From assembly GCA_905250075.1 (NCBI GenBank), contig CAJNOP010000383.1, positions 62,001 through 126,000 of the forward strand: a DNA stretch of 64,000 bases, given 5' to 3'. The position numbers were made by a program, and so were the translations under genes. The number at the start of each line of letters is the position of its first letter. Position 1 is the first letter of the stretch. Below are positions 11,363 through 23,812 of the stretch, piece by piece. Under the pieces are notes generated by a model. The model searched no databases, was not told the DNA's origin, and saw only the letters and a program-made list of their open reading frames with translations. Origin of the DNA: Rotaria sp. Silwood1. Lineage: Eukaryota; Rotifera; Eurotatoria; Philodinida; Philodinidae.

Positions 11363-14300
11363 TTAATCATCATCATCGGATAAGTCAGATAAATTTTTCT
11401 TCTTCAATAATAATTTCTTCTTAGCAATACGTTTGGCCGTCCTTTCATCAAGTTCTTCTTCACTCGATGAAGTAACCTTCCTTTTGTGTACATGTGACTA
11501 AATAAACAAAGAAAAATTGTCATTTCGAAGCTTTTACAACAACATTCAATAGAAAAATCTTCTATTCACTTTTTCATGTAACTAGAGTATAATGGTAGCA
11601 ATGACTTACTTTAGTTGAAGATGCATATTTTTTTCTTTTGTACTTTTTTAATAATGATGATTCAAATTGTTTGAGTAAGTCTGGACAATGTAAGTTGTTC
11701 TTGTCCTCCCACTAAATGAAAAAAAAAACAAGACAACATTCAACATTTTTCTCACAGTAAAGGTTTTAAAGAAAACTGATATAATTAAATGAGAAATAAA
11801 GATTTTTTTTAATAGTATTTTCAATTATTCACTCCCCAAGTAAAATAAATTTAGATAAAATATTCTTTTATATGTTTTTTTTTCAGTTTCTTTTAAATTT
11901 AAAATCTATCTTTAACTCAAATGTTGAAATAGGAAATAAAGAAAAAAAAATCCAAAAACTGAACTTACAGTATTTTGATCATGATCAAAACCTTTCCATT
12001 TCAGTAAATATTCAACACAACCATTTCGAATTCGTTGATCAAGAATTTTTTCTACGACAAACATTTGTTCCCAAAGATTCACTTGAGCATTTGAATTAGT
12101 TAATCGTTTTTGAAACATACGTTGATATTTTTTACTAATATCAAAACCGAGAAATGATCGTTTAAGATTAGCTGCAGCTACAAGTGTTGTACCAGATCCA
12201 GCAAATGGATCTAATACAAGATCACCTAAAAATTTGTTTAACATGAATTTAAAAGAAAAGAATCAATCAGACTAAATATTCTTTTGAAAAATTTAATCAA
12301 AGAAGAAAAAAATCTAATTGCTTTTAAATAGTACAATTTTGTTCAGCTTTAAACAAAAAACATGTCAATTGATTATTTATTTTTTTTTGAGCATGATTAT
12401 TCATTCTAGATTTACCTTGATCAGTTGTTGCCAAAATACAAATTTCAGCTAATAATTGTGGAAATGGTGCTGGATGTGAATTTTTTCGATCAGGTGCTAT
12501 TCTCCATATTGAACTTTTAAAACATTCTGGTAATTTATTACGATAAAATTTTGGTAGTGATAAACAATCAATTGAAGATTTTGTTAACCAAAAAATTTTT
12601 TCAAGATTTGGACGAAAATATCCAGAATTTTGATTAGCTGTATAACCACGATCCCAAATAATTGTTTGATATAATTTTAAATTACTTTGAAGAATAAAAT
12701 TTTCAGGAGGATAATCACGTTTACAATAGCGACGATCTTTATGATTGTAAAAAAGAGAACCATTTGGTGTCAATACACGATTTATTTCATTTAATAAATT
12801 ACATTGCCATTGTTGATATTCATCTTCATTCATATTATCATCATATGTATCATAAATAATTTGTCCTTTATATTGACGACCTTCTCGAAGACCAAGTTTA
12901 TTGTATGGTGGTGAAGTAACAATACATTGAACTGAATTATTCGGTAACATTTGTAATCCTTTTAGACAATCGATGATCATATATTTATTGATAAATAACT
13001 AAATGATAGAAAAAATGTAAAAATTGATTTAAATTAAATTAGAATTTTTAAACTTTTAAAAAATATAAGATTCTTAATATATCAAATTTTTTTTACTCAG
13101 AGTTCGGAAAGCCTAAGTTTTTTAAGGGGATTTCCTCTCCCCTCAAAAAAAAAATCATTTTAGTCGAAATTAAGATGCATACATAGGATAATAGCCCGTC
13201 ATTTGATCTTTCATAAACGACAAAAAGTTTTACTTGGCATCTCATTTTTTCTTCATTTATAGTTTCTTGAGTATGCAAACCAAATTTTTTTGGTCAATAC
13301 TCATTCAATTTATTTATTTTTTGTTTGAAAGAGCGCGTCAAGACGCAGTGCAGTACAGAGCGCTTCTTTTTAATTAAGCTTTTTTTTTTATTATATATAC
13401 AGACACTTGTATAACTCGACATCCATTTTGTAAGGGTTAGGTCTTAACAATCTCATATCTCGAAATGAAAACATTGATTTTCGCTGTGATCTTTATGGGT
13501 CAAATTTAAACACAAAGTATTTTTTATGATATTCAATCATTTGAGAATCTCTAAATCAGCTTCTTACCTTAAATTTTTTTGTTTTATCATCGTGGATGTT
13601 CGATTTCAATGATTGCTGATGATTAATTGAAGTATGAGTTACTTTTGGTACATTTGTTGTTGATGAAATCTAATGAAAATTAATATAAATGAAAAATATT
13701 CCCGACAGTTAAGTCATTTGCTGACTTTCTATCTTCAAAAGCAGAAGTCTAAAAGACTTAACTCTGTATATTTAAACCCTTTCTTCTTTCCATTTTTCCT
13801 ATCTCTCTTTACGAGAATGATTTCCACTTGACTGCAAATAGATGTGGAAAAATGGTGAATCATAAATAAACTTCACGTTTGCCTTCTGCATTTCTCTTTT
13901 TCGCATAAATATCCTTTGACATACATGTCACTTCACTCATCTCATATGTTTTCTTGTTCTATTCAGTTGCGATCCTTTCCTTTCTCCATGAGTGCAATCA
14001 TTGTGTAGACAATTTCGTTGTTTATATCGTTCACTGTCGATGAAATGTATATATGACTTATTTTATGTTTCCTTGAACTCAATTATCGATTTTTTCCTGT
14101 CAGTCATTTACGATATTCTGATTAGTAAAATGTCAAAAGATCATATTGATTTAAACCAGCTTTTTCATGACTAGATTAATATTATGAACTAATTTGATTC
14201 ACATCAAAAACAAAAATTAAAGTAAATCATTATCTTTTAGTATAAAACTGTGAACAATTAATTCTTTTCATTTTCAGATGAAAAAATATCAATAGAGAGA

Positions 14301-14450
14301 TCTTAGATATAATAGACAAACCTCATTTTTAACTAGAATTCGAAAAGTATATTGACATTGATTATTCATTATTGATTTTTCTTGAATATTCTCATCTTTC
14401 GTCAAATCGATAAGTTCAATATTTTTTTTAGACGTTGTCATACGATGCAT
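11363..14450 (-). CDS. N4CMT: N4CMT: amino-methyltransferase with C-terminal chromodomain, six exons, 435 aa
   Basis: Predicted DNA N4-cytosine methyltransferase. Exons (minus): 14450-14322, 13669-13568, 12998-12416, 12225-11969, 11711-11610, 11497-11363. All have GT-AG borders and joining phases, giving 436 codons with the stop. Residues 1-77 are a polar N-terminus. The catalytic motif TSPPY lies at 105-109; SPPY rather than DPPY favours N4-cytosine over N6-adenine. The SAM-binding motif DPFAGSGTT lies at 277-285. Motif IV before motif I is the beta-class order seen in bacterial enzymes. Residues 327-376 form a chromodomain ([28 protein letters not shown]), with likely aromatic-cage residues F327, W348 and F351. 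The last 45 residues are lysine-rich then acidic (SDDDD), suggesting nuclear localisation. Introns 3 and 4 carry GTAAAT and GTAAGT donors. The match to the bdelloid N4CMT described by Arkhipova and colleagues is from memory of the architecture. Confidence 0.95.
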
Positions 14451-14469
14451 TGTTGTGATTTATTTTTAT

Positions 14470-17245
14470 TCACTTAACTTTTCGACTGCAGATGAAAATG
14501 ATATTGATTTTAATCAAGCTAATTCAAAAAAATTTATACAATGAAATATCTTTATATTTTGCTAAAGACTAACTTACTTGAATAGTCACAGATCACTTTG
14601 AGAAATTGATTTTAATTGTAAATTTAACTTTTTAATACCGAGTGAAGCTTGAACAGCTGAAATACACAAAGAATAAACAATGTAGAATTGATATACAAGA
14701 CGATTATTCTATTTTCACTATAATGAGAGAATAGATAGAACGAAGAAGAGAAAGAATTTTTTTCAGCATGTCACGTATTCGAATTGGTGTGTATAGGGAA
14801 TGTAATAATGTTACTATTCAATAAACCATCATGCATAGTTCTCTCATTTGCAAATGAAACTTTTAATTCAAACTCTAATAATTACTATTAATTCTATCAA
14901 GAAAATTGCTCAAAATCGTGTAACAATTGAATTTTGTCTATGTAAAAATTTGAACAGATATTCATTGTTATGGTTATTAACCGATAATACGTCTCAATTC
15001 GCTCTCTTTTATGTCTCGTCTCTTCTGTAATTCTTTCATTTTGTTTTGTATTTCTTATCACGTGTCTGATACATTCTCTTATATGCTTCTCGTCTCTATC
15101 CGTTTCTGTTTCTTATGTATATGATAATGAGAAGAGTTGAAAAGTGAGAAATTATATTTATGAAAGTTAAAATCAAAACTTTTTTCAATTGAATAAATGT
15201 AGATACCAAAAATTGGAACAATATATTTTACTTATCGATAGTCATGATGATGATGAAATGTGCTACTATATTAAAAAAAAAAAATCTCAATTTTGTATTT
15301 CGTTTGAATAACACAATAGTGTAAGAATCGATATGATCAATGAAAAGTGTGTTCTCTTTATCTTTTTTTAACGAGAATGAATGAAACGATTTTTTGTTTA
15401 TAAATATAAACAGATCTAATTTTGTATAGGAAAATCGTGTACAACTATTTATATTCGATGATAAGAATGAAAAAAAATCGATTTTTTTAATGCTTGATTG
15501 ATTAGATTTTAATCGACTTTCTTTTTTCACATTGCTTTATTGTTTATTTAAAGTTGCGTTTCAAATTGGTTTCAAATTAGAAGATACTTTTTGGTACTGA
15601 TCTTTTATTGTTTCATACTCATGTGCACAAAAAAAAAAATCCCCGACTCACACCCACACTCTACATTCTTATAGACTAGACATTCTACTATGTATTCATG
15701 TAATAAAACTATCCTTATAGTTATAATACATCAAGCATTGCTTGAAGTGTAAATTATTATAAAATCTGTTATTCATGACTTGGACAATAATCTTTGATTA
15801 TAGTTAACGAAAATATATATCTCATCATGATGATTTATCTATATTCAATCTTGTTTCATTTCAATTCCCATTCAAAGTTTCTCACTAGGTAATATTAAAT
15901 GTATCTGCAATTTTAAAATGTATTCTATAGTTATTTTAGAATAGTTAGACGCGGTATTTGATCTCTTTAATACTTTTCGTTTCAATAATGAGAAAGATCA
16001 AGAACTCTTGGATAGTTTCATAATGTTGATTCCCTAATTTGCAATCTTTTATCAATGTTGTTAAAGTATGCTTAATAAGTTTTAATCTCTTTGAAATAAT
16101 ATTCTTTACTTATACGCTTTTGAATAGAATAGGTTGATGCATACAGGATATATACAAGAGATTTAGATCAACTATACTTTAGAATTTGGCTGTAGGTGGT
16201 TTATGTACAAATTATTTTCTTTTATTTTTACTGTACTAATAAGACCAATATCTTGAGAAACAAAATTTTCGAAATCTAGAACCATATCATAGTCTAGTAT
16301 ATATCAATTCAACGTTATGAATACAATCAAATGCGATTGATAAAAGTTCTGCTCAATTCGTTATTCCTTTCTGAAATAGGTTTACCTGTTGTATCAAATT
16401 CCCATTTTCTTTGTTCTTATGTTGTTCATTCATCACAAATATTCGAACGAGTTACTTGTTCAGCTTTTTACAATACTCTTGTCACTAAAATTTGGTTTTG
16501 TTTTTTGTGTTTAAGTAAAACCGATTTCAGATAGAAATATGAAACTAGTATACATATGTATATTGATTTGTTTCATTACCAAGTTAATGAATAATTTTTC
16601 ATTTGATTTAATTCTTTAACCTTAGATTTTTACAACTATTTTATTGTCGTCGGTTTTCCTTGAACTAAATGATTGACATCGTTTGTCTATGACGCTGATT
16701 TAGAAATAATATCGACAATAGTCAAAGATGGAAAACATTGAATAAATCTTGATGTCTATTGAGAAGGAAAATATATAAATATCATATTTTAATACACGAA
16801 TTTTGGTCAGCTGATTAAATTTATTACAATGAATGTTTTGACATTTGAGCATATCCTGAAAAAAGAGAAAATAAAAGTATTTATATTGAATATTAGACAT
16901 ATTCTTTGATTAAATCAAAAACTTATTAAATTAAGTTTTTGGAATTGAGCAGACTAAGATGTATTAGATTAATTAACTCATTCGATATTTTTTTTTGCTT
17001 AAAAAACTCAATTAACACATATGAAGAAATACATGATGCTTTGATAAATAGTTCTGATATCGAAGCATCAGATCAGCTATGAATTCTTGCAAATCATTAG
17101 ATTCAACTTAAAAGTTTCTGACAGAATTATTTCCATCAATTCATGTCAAACTAATAGACTATTTATCTGACAATATTATGTGTAAAAAAAGATTTTCTAT
17201 ACATTGTTTTGAATGATTAAATCTGACTATAATTATAATAAAAAT
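14470..17245. other. AT-rich region upstream of N4CMT
   Basis: I see no credible gene. Frames at 14848-15030, 15228-15530, 16331-16534 and 16700-16900 show no family resemblance. A short CACACCCACAC remnant lies near 15648. Any N4CMT promoter should lie in the first part, but no element is identifiable. Confidence 0.45.
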
Positions 17246-17249
17246 ACAG

Positions 17250-18130
17250 TGCTGGACAAAAGTTCTGGGACAAACTTTTCCCTTTTATAATATTTTATTA
17301 ACAAGCTACTATGAGCAACTGGTGATGTGCTTTGATAGATCTAATAGCGATCTCTCATATACTGTTATAGCATTATAATTGCACGTTTCTATAGCAAGTT
17401 ATATAAATTCGAATATGAGTCCATTGGTCAAAAGTTCTGGGACAAGGTAGGAATATTGCATTGAATATTGAATATTATATATAAAAATGATTAGATGAAG
17501 CTGAAAATTTCAGAATTTGTGGTTCTTAGAGAGACAATATTGTTGACAAAAGATAGTTTCGAAAAATTTGTTAGCATCGTAATTTGCTCAGATTAGCAAA
17601 GATGACATCTCTATACTCCCTCATGCCCCTACTCACCTGGACTCAAGTACATGAGTTCTTCATGAAACTTTCAGGATATATTGGACCTAGTGCCATTAGT
17701 ACATATCCAAAATTTCAGGTCATTTCTTCATATCAATTCCGAGATATTTCAACTTTTAGGTCAAAAAATAGCACTTTTTGAGTGTAGACCATAATTGACG
17801 CCTTACGTGCGAAATTATTCGGAACCGTTTTAAATTATAGAAAACACATAGCTTAATGTTGCTACGTTATTTGTTTTTTTAATTTCTCATTAGTTGTGTA
17901 GTAAGTGAAAATTTATTGTAATATGGGTCAGAAATTCGTTAAAAATGCCTAAAAATGGATGTCAAATTTGAATAGTAGAATTATATTTTTATAAAGAAAG
18001 AAGAAAATAAGGAATCCTTCACCGTAGCAATCTCAAGATGGATACACTCTATCAAACAACACAAGAATAAAAGCTTAATATCGTATCGCTGAAGAAAAGA
18101 TCCAGAGTGAGTCTCCTATGGTGTCCGACT
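17250..18130 (+). mobile_element. Tc1/mariner-type remnant
   Basis: The motif acagtgctggacaaaagttc at 17250 followed by tgggacaa is a classical Tc1-family terminus, and ggtcaaaagttctgggacaa recurs at 17427. Downstream (18010-18130) a frame reads like a worn helix-turn-helix start (VAISRWIHSIKQHKN..) interrupted by stops. No matching right terminus was found, so this is a truncated, inactive copy. The frame at 17584-17781 lies inside it and is not treated as a gene. Confidence 0.55.
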
Positions 18131-18249
18131 AGTCATTAAGCAAGATGTGTGTGAATGTATATTTAAGACATTTTTCATCGTGGAATAAAACAAAAGAAAA
18201 CAAGAGTTCATATAACAAATTAAGGAGTAAATGTTCATATAACAATACT

Positions 18250-18387
18250 GGGTGTGGGTTGGGGTGTGGGATGTGGGTGGGTGTAGTGTGGGTGTGGGCG
18301 TGAGTAAACAGAGGAATGACACCCACATCCACACCCACCCACCCACCCACACCCACACCCATACCCCACACCCACCCACACCCACAG
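18250..18387. repeat. telomere-like hairpin 4
   Basis: TGTGGG-type repeats (about 50 bp), spacer gagtaaacagaggaatga, then CCCACA-type repeats (about 70 bp). Frames reading through it on the minus strand are artefacts of the repeat. Confidence 0.87.
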
Positions 18388-18968
18388 CCTAATATGTTCG
18401 TACACAAAAAAATTCTGTTAGATTTTTGCAGTTTTTTGTTTTTGATAATTGAGAAGAACATTTCAACTATGATCATTACTTTACTTTAATCACAACCTTT
18501 ACATTAATCGATGTAATTCACATATATGACATTGGTTAAGGTCGAGAACTCTATCATTCAAATGAAGAACTACCCAACTACAATATAGTCAATTATTCTT
18601 TTTTAATATTTCAATACCACCTAATAATTTTCTCCTCTATCATAAAAGAATGCTGATCAATTGTTTATATCCATCAATATATAAACATGTTCATTATTAG
18701 CTGTAACGTTATGATTAACCAATAATGTTTTATATATTATCTTTGTTCGTTTAATTATGTTGTTCTCTATATGTGTTGTTGACTGATTGACCTCTATTTT
18801 TCATACATATAAAATATTAATTCAACAGAATTATTTGTTGTTGAGAGTGAACGAATCGAAAAGTAGCACATTATTTTCTAAGAATTTTTTTTTCTATATT
18901 CGAAAAATAATATAAATTCAATACGCAGAATATTTCGTTTATCATATTCTCTGAAAAAAGATTGGAGA

Positions 18969-21900
18969 ATGAAGAATAACATACATTTAATGATTATAAC
19001 AACATTAACTATGTTAATAACATTTTTTTTGCATTGCAGTCTTGAAAATACCAAAGCAAATGGTTTTATTATTCAAATTATATTAATCGATCCGACATAC
19101 GATGTACTTTTAAATACGTCGTGTCTTTTGAACAAGAAATTATGTATGTATATTTTTAGAATATATAGTTTAACTTGTACTATATCATTCTAGTTAACAA
19201 AAATTGCAATTACTTTAATAATAGTAATTATGATCTTGATGTATCTCCATTAATTCCAGTAATAATCTTGGCAGAATCATTGACATTCTGGTATGATTCA
19301 CAAAAATGTTCATATAATATTCGTCCCGTTATATATACAATAATCAACAGTTTACTTCTAGCTCGATTTTGTCATTCTTTTAATATCTGTTGTCAATTTG
19401 ATATATTCACTGTATATTTTCTTATTTGGCAAATTATGTTTCTTATAACTGAATGGGAATTAGAAAAATTACCATTCATCTCATTGAGTTTTTATCGAGG
19501 ATGGTTGTGTATAATGCCAGCATTTCATATGTATTTTCTTTATGATTTTTTTTTTCGGCGTTTACCAATAGAAGTGAACTTTCTCTATATATGGCTATTC
19601 GCTATTGCAGATATGTAAGTAAATAAAAATAATTTTTTTTCTTTTAAAAAGTGGTCACACAGGAAAATATTTTTCGACTTTAATAAAAACTCGTATATAG
19701 ATAAAAGAAATCTTTCCAATTGAATAAAAATATTCATTGTCATATAGTAGCAAGAGGGGCTACCGGGACTTATTTTTTCGGGATTTATTTATTCAATAGG
19801 GATCTATTAATTATGATCATATTGCAACACATTAATACCCACATTCTCATCCTCACTGTTACTCACACTCTCACCCACAAATTCTATGTATTGAGAAATC
19901 ATATGGGATTTTTCCCAAAGTGCTTAGGAACTTATTGGAAAGTCCCAATAAATCTCGATAAAATAAGTCCCGGTAGCTGCTGGAGTAAATATTAAATGAC
20001 TTTTTATTGAGACAAGAAAAATCTTTTGTTTTTTATAAGATGATTCGAAATAAAGCATTGTGTGGTTGTAACTATCATTTAGATGTATAGATAACGAGAA
20101 AAAATTCTAATAAGAAACCAAAAATTTATAATTGATAGTTAAAGTTAATATAAATAAAGATTACTGTATAAATAGAAAGATTAATGTAAGTATTTCTTTT
20201 TGACCTGATTAGGATAATTTTCTAATTTATAAGTGATATTTTAAAAAACACAAATGTTTTCACTGTTTTTTTTATGTGAACATAGTTCTTTATTACGAAA
20301 TGATCAAAAATAAATTATATCTCATCTAATGAAAAGTGGAAAAAAATCGTTGGTAACCCCTGTTGCAAAAGTCTTCGTACAAAATGTTCATTCATTTTTC
20401 AGTCACCTAAACATAATTAGTGAGGATCAGAAGTACTTATCTAAAATTAGAATTTTATGCTCTTTCCGAATATATGATCAATATATTTCTCTGATTTATG
20501 ATTGATTAGAGATGAGCCAAAACTTTGACATAGTTGAAAATGATGTTTGTACAAAATTTTATTGAATATGTTTTGATCAAAACCTACTCAATGCAAAATA
20601 TAAAAGATATTTGTATCAGTCAGTTTTACAGAGCGAAGTTTGTTCTACAAAATATACTATCTTCTTTGCTTTTATATGTAGAAGTAAAGACATGAAATCT
20701 GTTGCGTTATAAATAGAAGATTTCGGAAACACTGACTTCTTCACCGAATATTATTTAACATATCAATCAATTCTAAGAAAAACCTTGTTAACCTTTTATT
20801 CATGTGAGTTCAAGCCTATGATAATACATGGTTTTATAGAAGATTGAATGCTCTACAAATTGCCGTTTTAGAAGAATTGTTTCAATATGTAACCTACACA
20901 AGTAATCAATAGGGAGAAAACTTGTCATTTCTTCGTGAAGATGTCATTTTTCCTGTTCAGTGGTAATTTACAACTAGCCAAGCTTAAGCAAAAGTGATAT
21001 TCTAAATATATATTATAGAAGAGCAGACACGACTGATTCATCCCTAATCAATCATAAGTGAGAGAAATATTTTGATCATATATTCAGGAAGAGCACAAAA
21101 TTCTGATTTTCGATAACTACTTTTGATCTTCACTAATTATGTTTAGGTGACTGAAAAATGAATAAACATTTTGTACGAAGACTTTTTCAAAATGGGGTTA
21201 TACTGATATAATGGATCCAGTTTTTGTGATTTGGGAACCTTATTTGAGTAAAATTATGTTTTAGAATTTATATCGAAAATAATAACTTTGCTAGGTTTTG
21301 AATTCTTAATCTTTCATGCTGTTCTCTTATGTTTTTGTGTACTCAAAAAAGTGAGTACACTAAAGAATCGATCAGTGTGTGCGTCCATTTACATGATAAT
21401 TCTTGAAATGGTAGTCCGATTATGATGAAATTTTGCATACAGAATTGTCTCATTAATATTTCGGTCGAGTTCGAAGATGAGAATGATTCGTCATGAAATT
21501 GCTGAGTTATCGCAAAAATATCATTATTTTTTATGCGAACATTGACCTATTCCGATTGTCGTAAAAAAAAACTTTTTCTCTCATAATCAAACAAAACATC
21601 AGTTATTATATACCATTCGATAGAGAATTCTATGGGCTACAAAATGGTATATAAAACATTAAAAAACAAGAATGGGCTAAGTCACCTATTGTAAAGATAC
21701 TTAAACGAAAATTTCTTCTGTGTTTTTACTTTTTGAAGTACACATAACTCTCGAATTTAAATCCGAGGTTTCCACATTTATTTTAAGTAGAATTCAAGAT
21801 ATAGAAAAGTTTATTCTGTAAAAATCCTATTTTAAACAATCATTTTTAATAATAAATGATGGTGTGGCGATAAAAATAAAAATAAGCAGCAGTTGAATCG

Positions 21901-22344
21901 ATGAATCCTTTGTCTTTTGTTAATAGATACGTTTTATTATATTTTTTCTTAAATAGAATCTATTGTTTGCATCCGAAATATTATGATGAAAACACAAGAT
22001 TACTTGGTGAACTTTATACCGATGATACACCATCTCTTATTGGTTTTTACTATACGTGGAACTTCGATGATGATGAATCAGATCAAGAAAACAATCGTGC
22101 AAGTCTTGGTCTTGGCGATTTTCTCATATTCAATCACATGTTGTTATTAGTATTACCTTCTGCATCGTCGATAACAACAAAAGTGTACATAACTATTGGT
22201 CATATCATTGCTATTCAAATTGGCCTAGAAGTAACGTTTCGACTCGGACGTTTTTATAACCAATATGTACAACCTGCAGTACCTTTACCTTTGATTTTTT
22301 TTTCATTATATTCTATTTTACTGAATGCTTACATGGAATATTAA
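18969..22344 (+). CDS. divergent presenilin-like intramembrane aspartyl protease, 327 aa
   Basis: Three exons join in phase: 18969-19143, 19194-19614 and 21957-22344, giving 328 codons with the stop. Presenilins are the catalytic subunit of gamma-secretase, cleaving transmembrane helices in endomembranes. Family marks: a hydrophobic N-terminal half with a TVYFLIWQI stretch that parallels presenilin TM5; an IIYCLHPK segment (199-206) matching the position of LVAVLCPK; TRLLGEL..PSLIGFYY before the loop; the second catalytic motif GLGD at 250-253; and PAVP at 305-308 in place of PALP. Oddities: the first catalytic motif YD is replaced by AD (A197-D198, Asp kept). The N-terminus and the large loop are short compared with the usual 440-470 aa. 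The second intron is 2.3 kb and full of MITEs, unlike the 50-bp first intron. Signal peptide peptidase is a less likely alternative. Confidence 0.75.
19754..19985. mobile_element. MITE in the presenilin-like intron
   Basis: Terminal inverted repeats read agctaccgggacttatttt-like at both ends (from about 19756 and ending about 19981), with further matching ggatttatt / aataaatct. The inside contains a C-rich stretch with CCCACA/CTCACACTCACC units, so it resembles the telomere-like family on one strand. No coding potential; the frame at 19720-19995 is spurious. Confidence 0.7.
20352..21202. mobile_element. ~850-bp non-autonomous element with long terminal inverted repeats
   Basis: The left end taaccccTGTTGCAAAAGTC and the right end (complement ..aaaaagtcttcgtac, ending ggggtta) are inverted. 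They continue for about 150 bp through ttcatttttcagtcacctaa / ttaggtgactgaaaaatgaa and a weaker ctaatcaatcat block. A TA at each edge would fit Tc1/mariner insertion. No transposase is seen. It lies in the presenilin-like intron. Confidence 0.8.
21203..21950. other. rest of presenilin-like intron 2
   Basis: A small palindrome gtgtactcaaaaaagtgagt plus acac lies at about 21337-21360. The following 200 bp read like a non-coding repeat, but no second end was found. Confidence 0.35.
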
Positions 22345-22620
22345 ACTATATAGATTAAAAGTTTCTTAACTGTTTTTTTTTTGTACAACAATTCATATAA
22401 TTAGTTTGTATTAAAAAATACACCATATAAAACTCATTGCAATGGATTTGGTTTTCAGTCATCACTGTGGTCAAGCTTTCTCGGAAAAGATGAATATTTT
22501 TATATAATAGTAGCCATCTCTCACAATTACTCTGAAATAAATAATACATAAAGGCTATCATTTAATAGGATAGTAAAATAGATTAAACGGTCAATAAGAT
22601 AAATGGTCAGTAAAAAGTAT

Positions 22621-22655
22621 ATACAGTCCTGGACAAAAGTAACCGCCCCCCTTAA
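22621..22655 (+). mobile_element. solo Tc1-like terminus
   Basis: acagtcctggacaaaagtaa followed by ccgccccccttaaa is a Tc1-family terminal sequence. It directly precedes telomere-like hairpin 5. No partner end was found. Confidence 0.5.
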
Positions 22656-22678
22656 ACTCGTCTTATTTTTTATGATAT

Positions 22679-22842
22679 GGGGCGGATGTGGGTGTGGGGT
22701 GTGGGGTGGGGTGTGTGTGGGGTGTGATTCTTCTCTTAACACAGATCCACACCCACACATCCATACCCACATCCACACACCCACACCCACACATCCACAC
22801 CCACACCCACACACCCACATCCACACCCACACCTTCACCCAC
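22679..22842. repeat. telomere-like hairpin 5
   Basis: About 50 bp of TGTGGGG-type repeats, spacer attcttctcttaacacagat, then about 95 bp of CCCACA/CATCCACA repeats. Frames through this array on both strands are artefacts. Confidence 0.87.
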
Positions 22843-22979
22843 AATAAAGGCCATCTTTAGATTCAGAATCAGCATTAAAAATTGTATCAAATGAAGTAGT
22901 TTGAATTAGGTAAAATTATTTTACATGGAGCTTTGTTAAATAGCCATTAATTCCATACTTATGTTACTCATACATAAAA

Positions 22980-23388
22980 GGACGGGAGACGTTTCAGGTG
23001 CATTTCGGCCCAATTAGAAAATGAAGGAAGATTTACCTCAAACTTTCAGCAGATACTTAGCTATATGCTAGGAGTCATCACTCAAAATTTCAGCTCAATC
23101 CGTTGAACTTTTCCTCTACTACGACACATCAAAAACCAAGACCCTAAATGTGCATATGAATACCCTATAGAGGTAACCTTGTGAACCTCCGTTCTCCGCT
23201 ATGCGATTCAGATCCAGAGTGATTTTTCTAGAGTCACTAGTAATTAGTGAGGACTACAATATTGCAAGGATATGAGGCCCACACAAACCTGTCTTGGTAT
23301 CACTTTGAAGTAAACACTGCCAAAAAACGATAAAAAAGCTCTATAGAGGTAAACTTCTTGACCTTCGTTCTCCGCTGTACAATTTAGG
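22980..23388. repeat. degenerate transposon debris with an internal direct repeat
   Basis: A block of about 46 bp (tatagaggtaaccttgtgaa..cgttctccgct) at about 23168-23213 is repeated directly at about 23342-23387 with changes. Phrases such as caaaatttcagctcaatcc are typical of Tc1-like non-coding parts. The second copy runs straight into hairpin 6. Confidence 0.5.
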
Positions 23389-23459
23389 GTGTGGGTGGCG
23401 GGTGTGAGTCTTCTTTTCATGCACCCACACTCACACTTCCAAGACCACACCCACACCCT
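23387..23459. repeat. telomere-like hairpin 6
   Basis: Short G-rich arm gggtgtgggtggcgggtgtg, spacer agtcttcttttcatg, then CACCCACAC/CTCACAC units. Confidence 0.82.
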
Positions 23460-23812
23460 ACTTCATCATCATTCATTCGCTCTAAAAAACGAGAAAAAGG
23501 ATAATAACGTACAAAATTCTGACATGCGATATGAGTCATTCCTTTTTCTACTCACCTTCTAACATATTTGTTCTTGCACCATTCGTGCATCATCACAGTT
23601 GAGTCAGTCTCTCTCCGTATGCTTATTATACACAGCGCAACGTGTGGATGCCCTCCCATTCTTCATTCACATTTCAACATTTTTTCAGAGTGTTTAAGTT
23701 GAAGCAAAATACATTGGGGAGTGAACATTACTCTCACAGGGTTACACAATTCCGTGTTTTCAACTTGATTGTTATTGCTCATTTTTGTCAGCTAGCATCT
23801 CGATCAGATCGA

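Noticed and set aside
11872-12099. 75-codon plus-strand frame inside N4CMT
   Set aside because: It is antisense to exon 4, which encodes the SAM-binding motif and the chromodomain start.
22527-22894. Several open frames on both strands through the G/C-rich array
   Set aside because: They translate telomere-like repeats (His-Pro-Thr or Gly-Val-Trp runs) and have no protein character.
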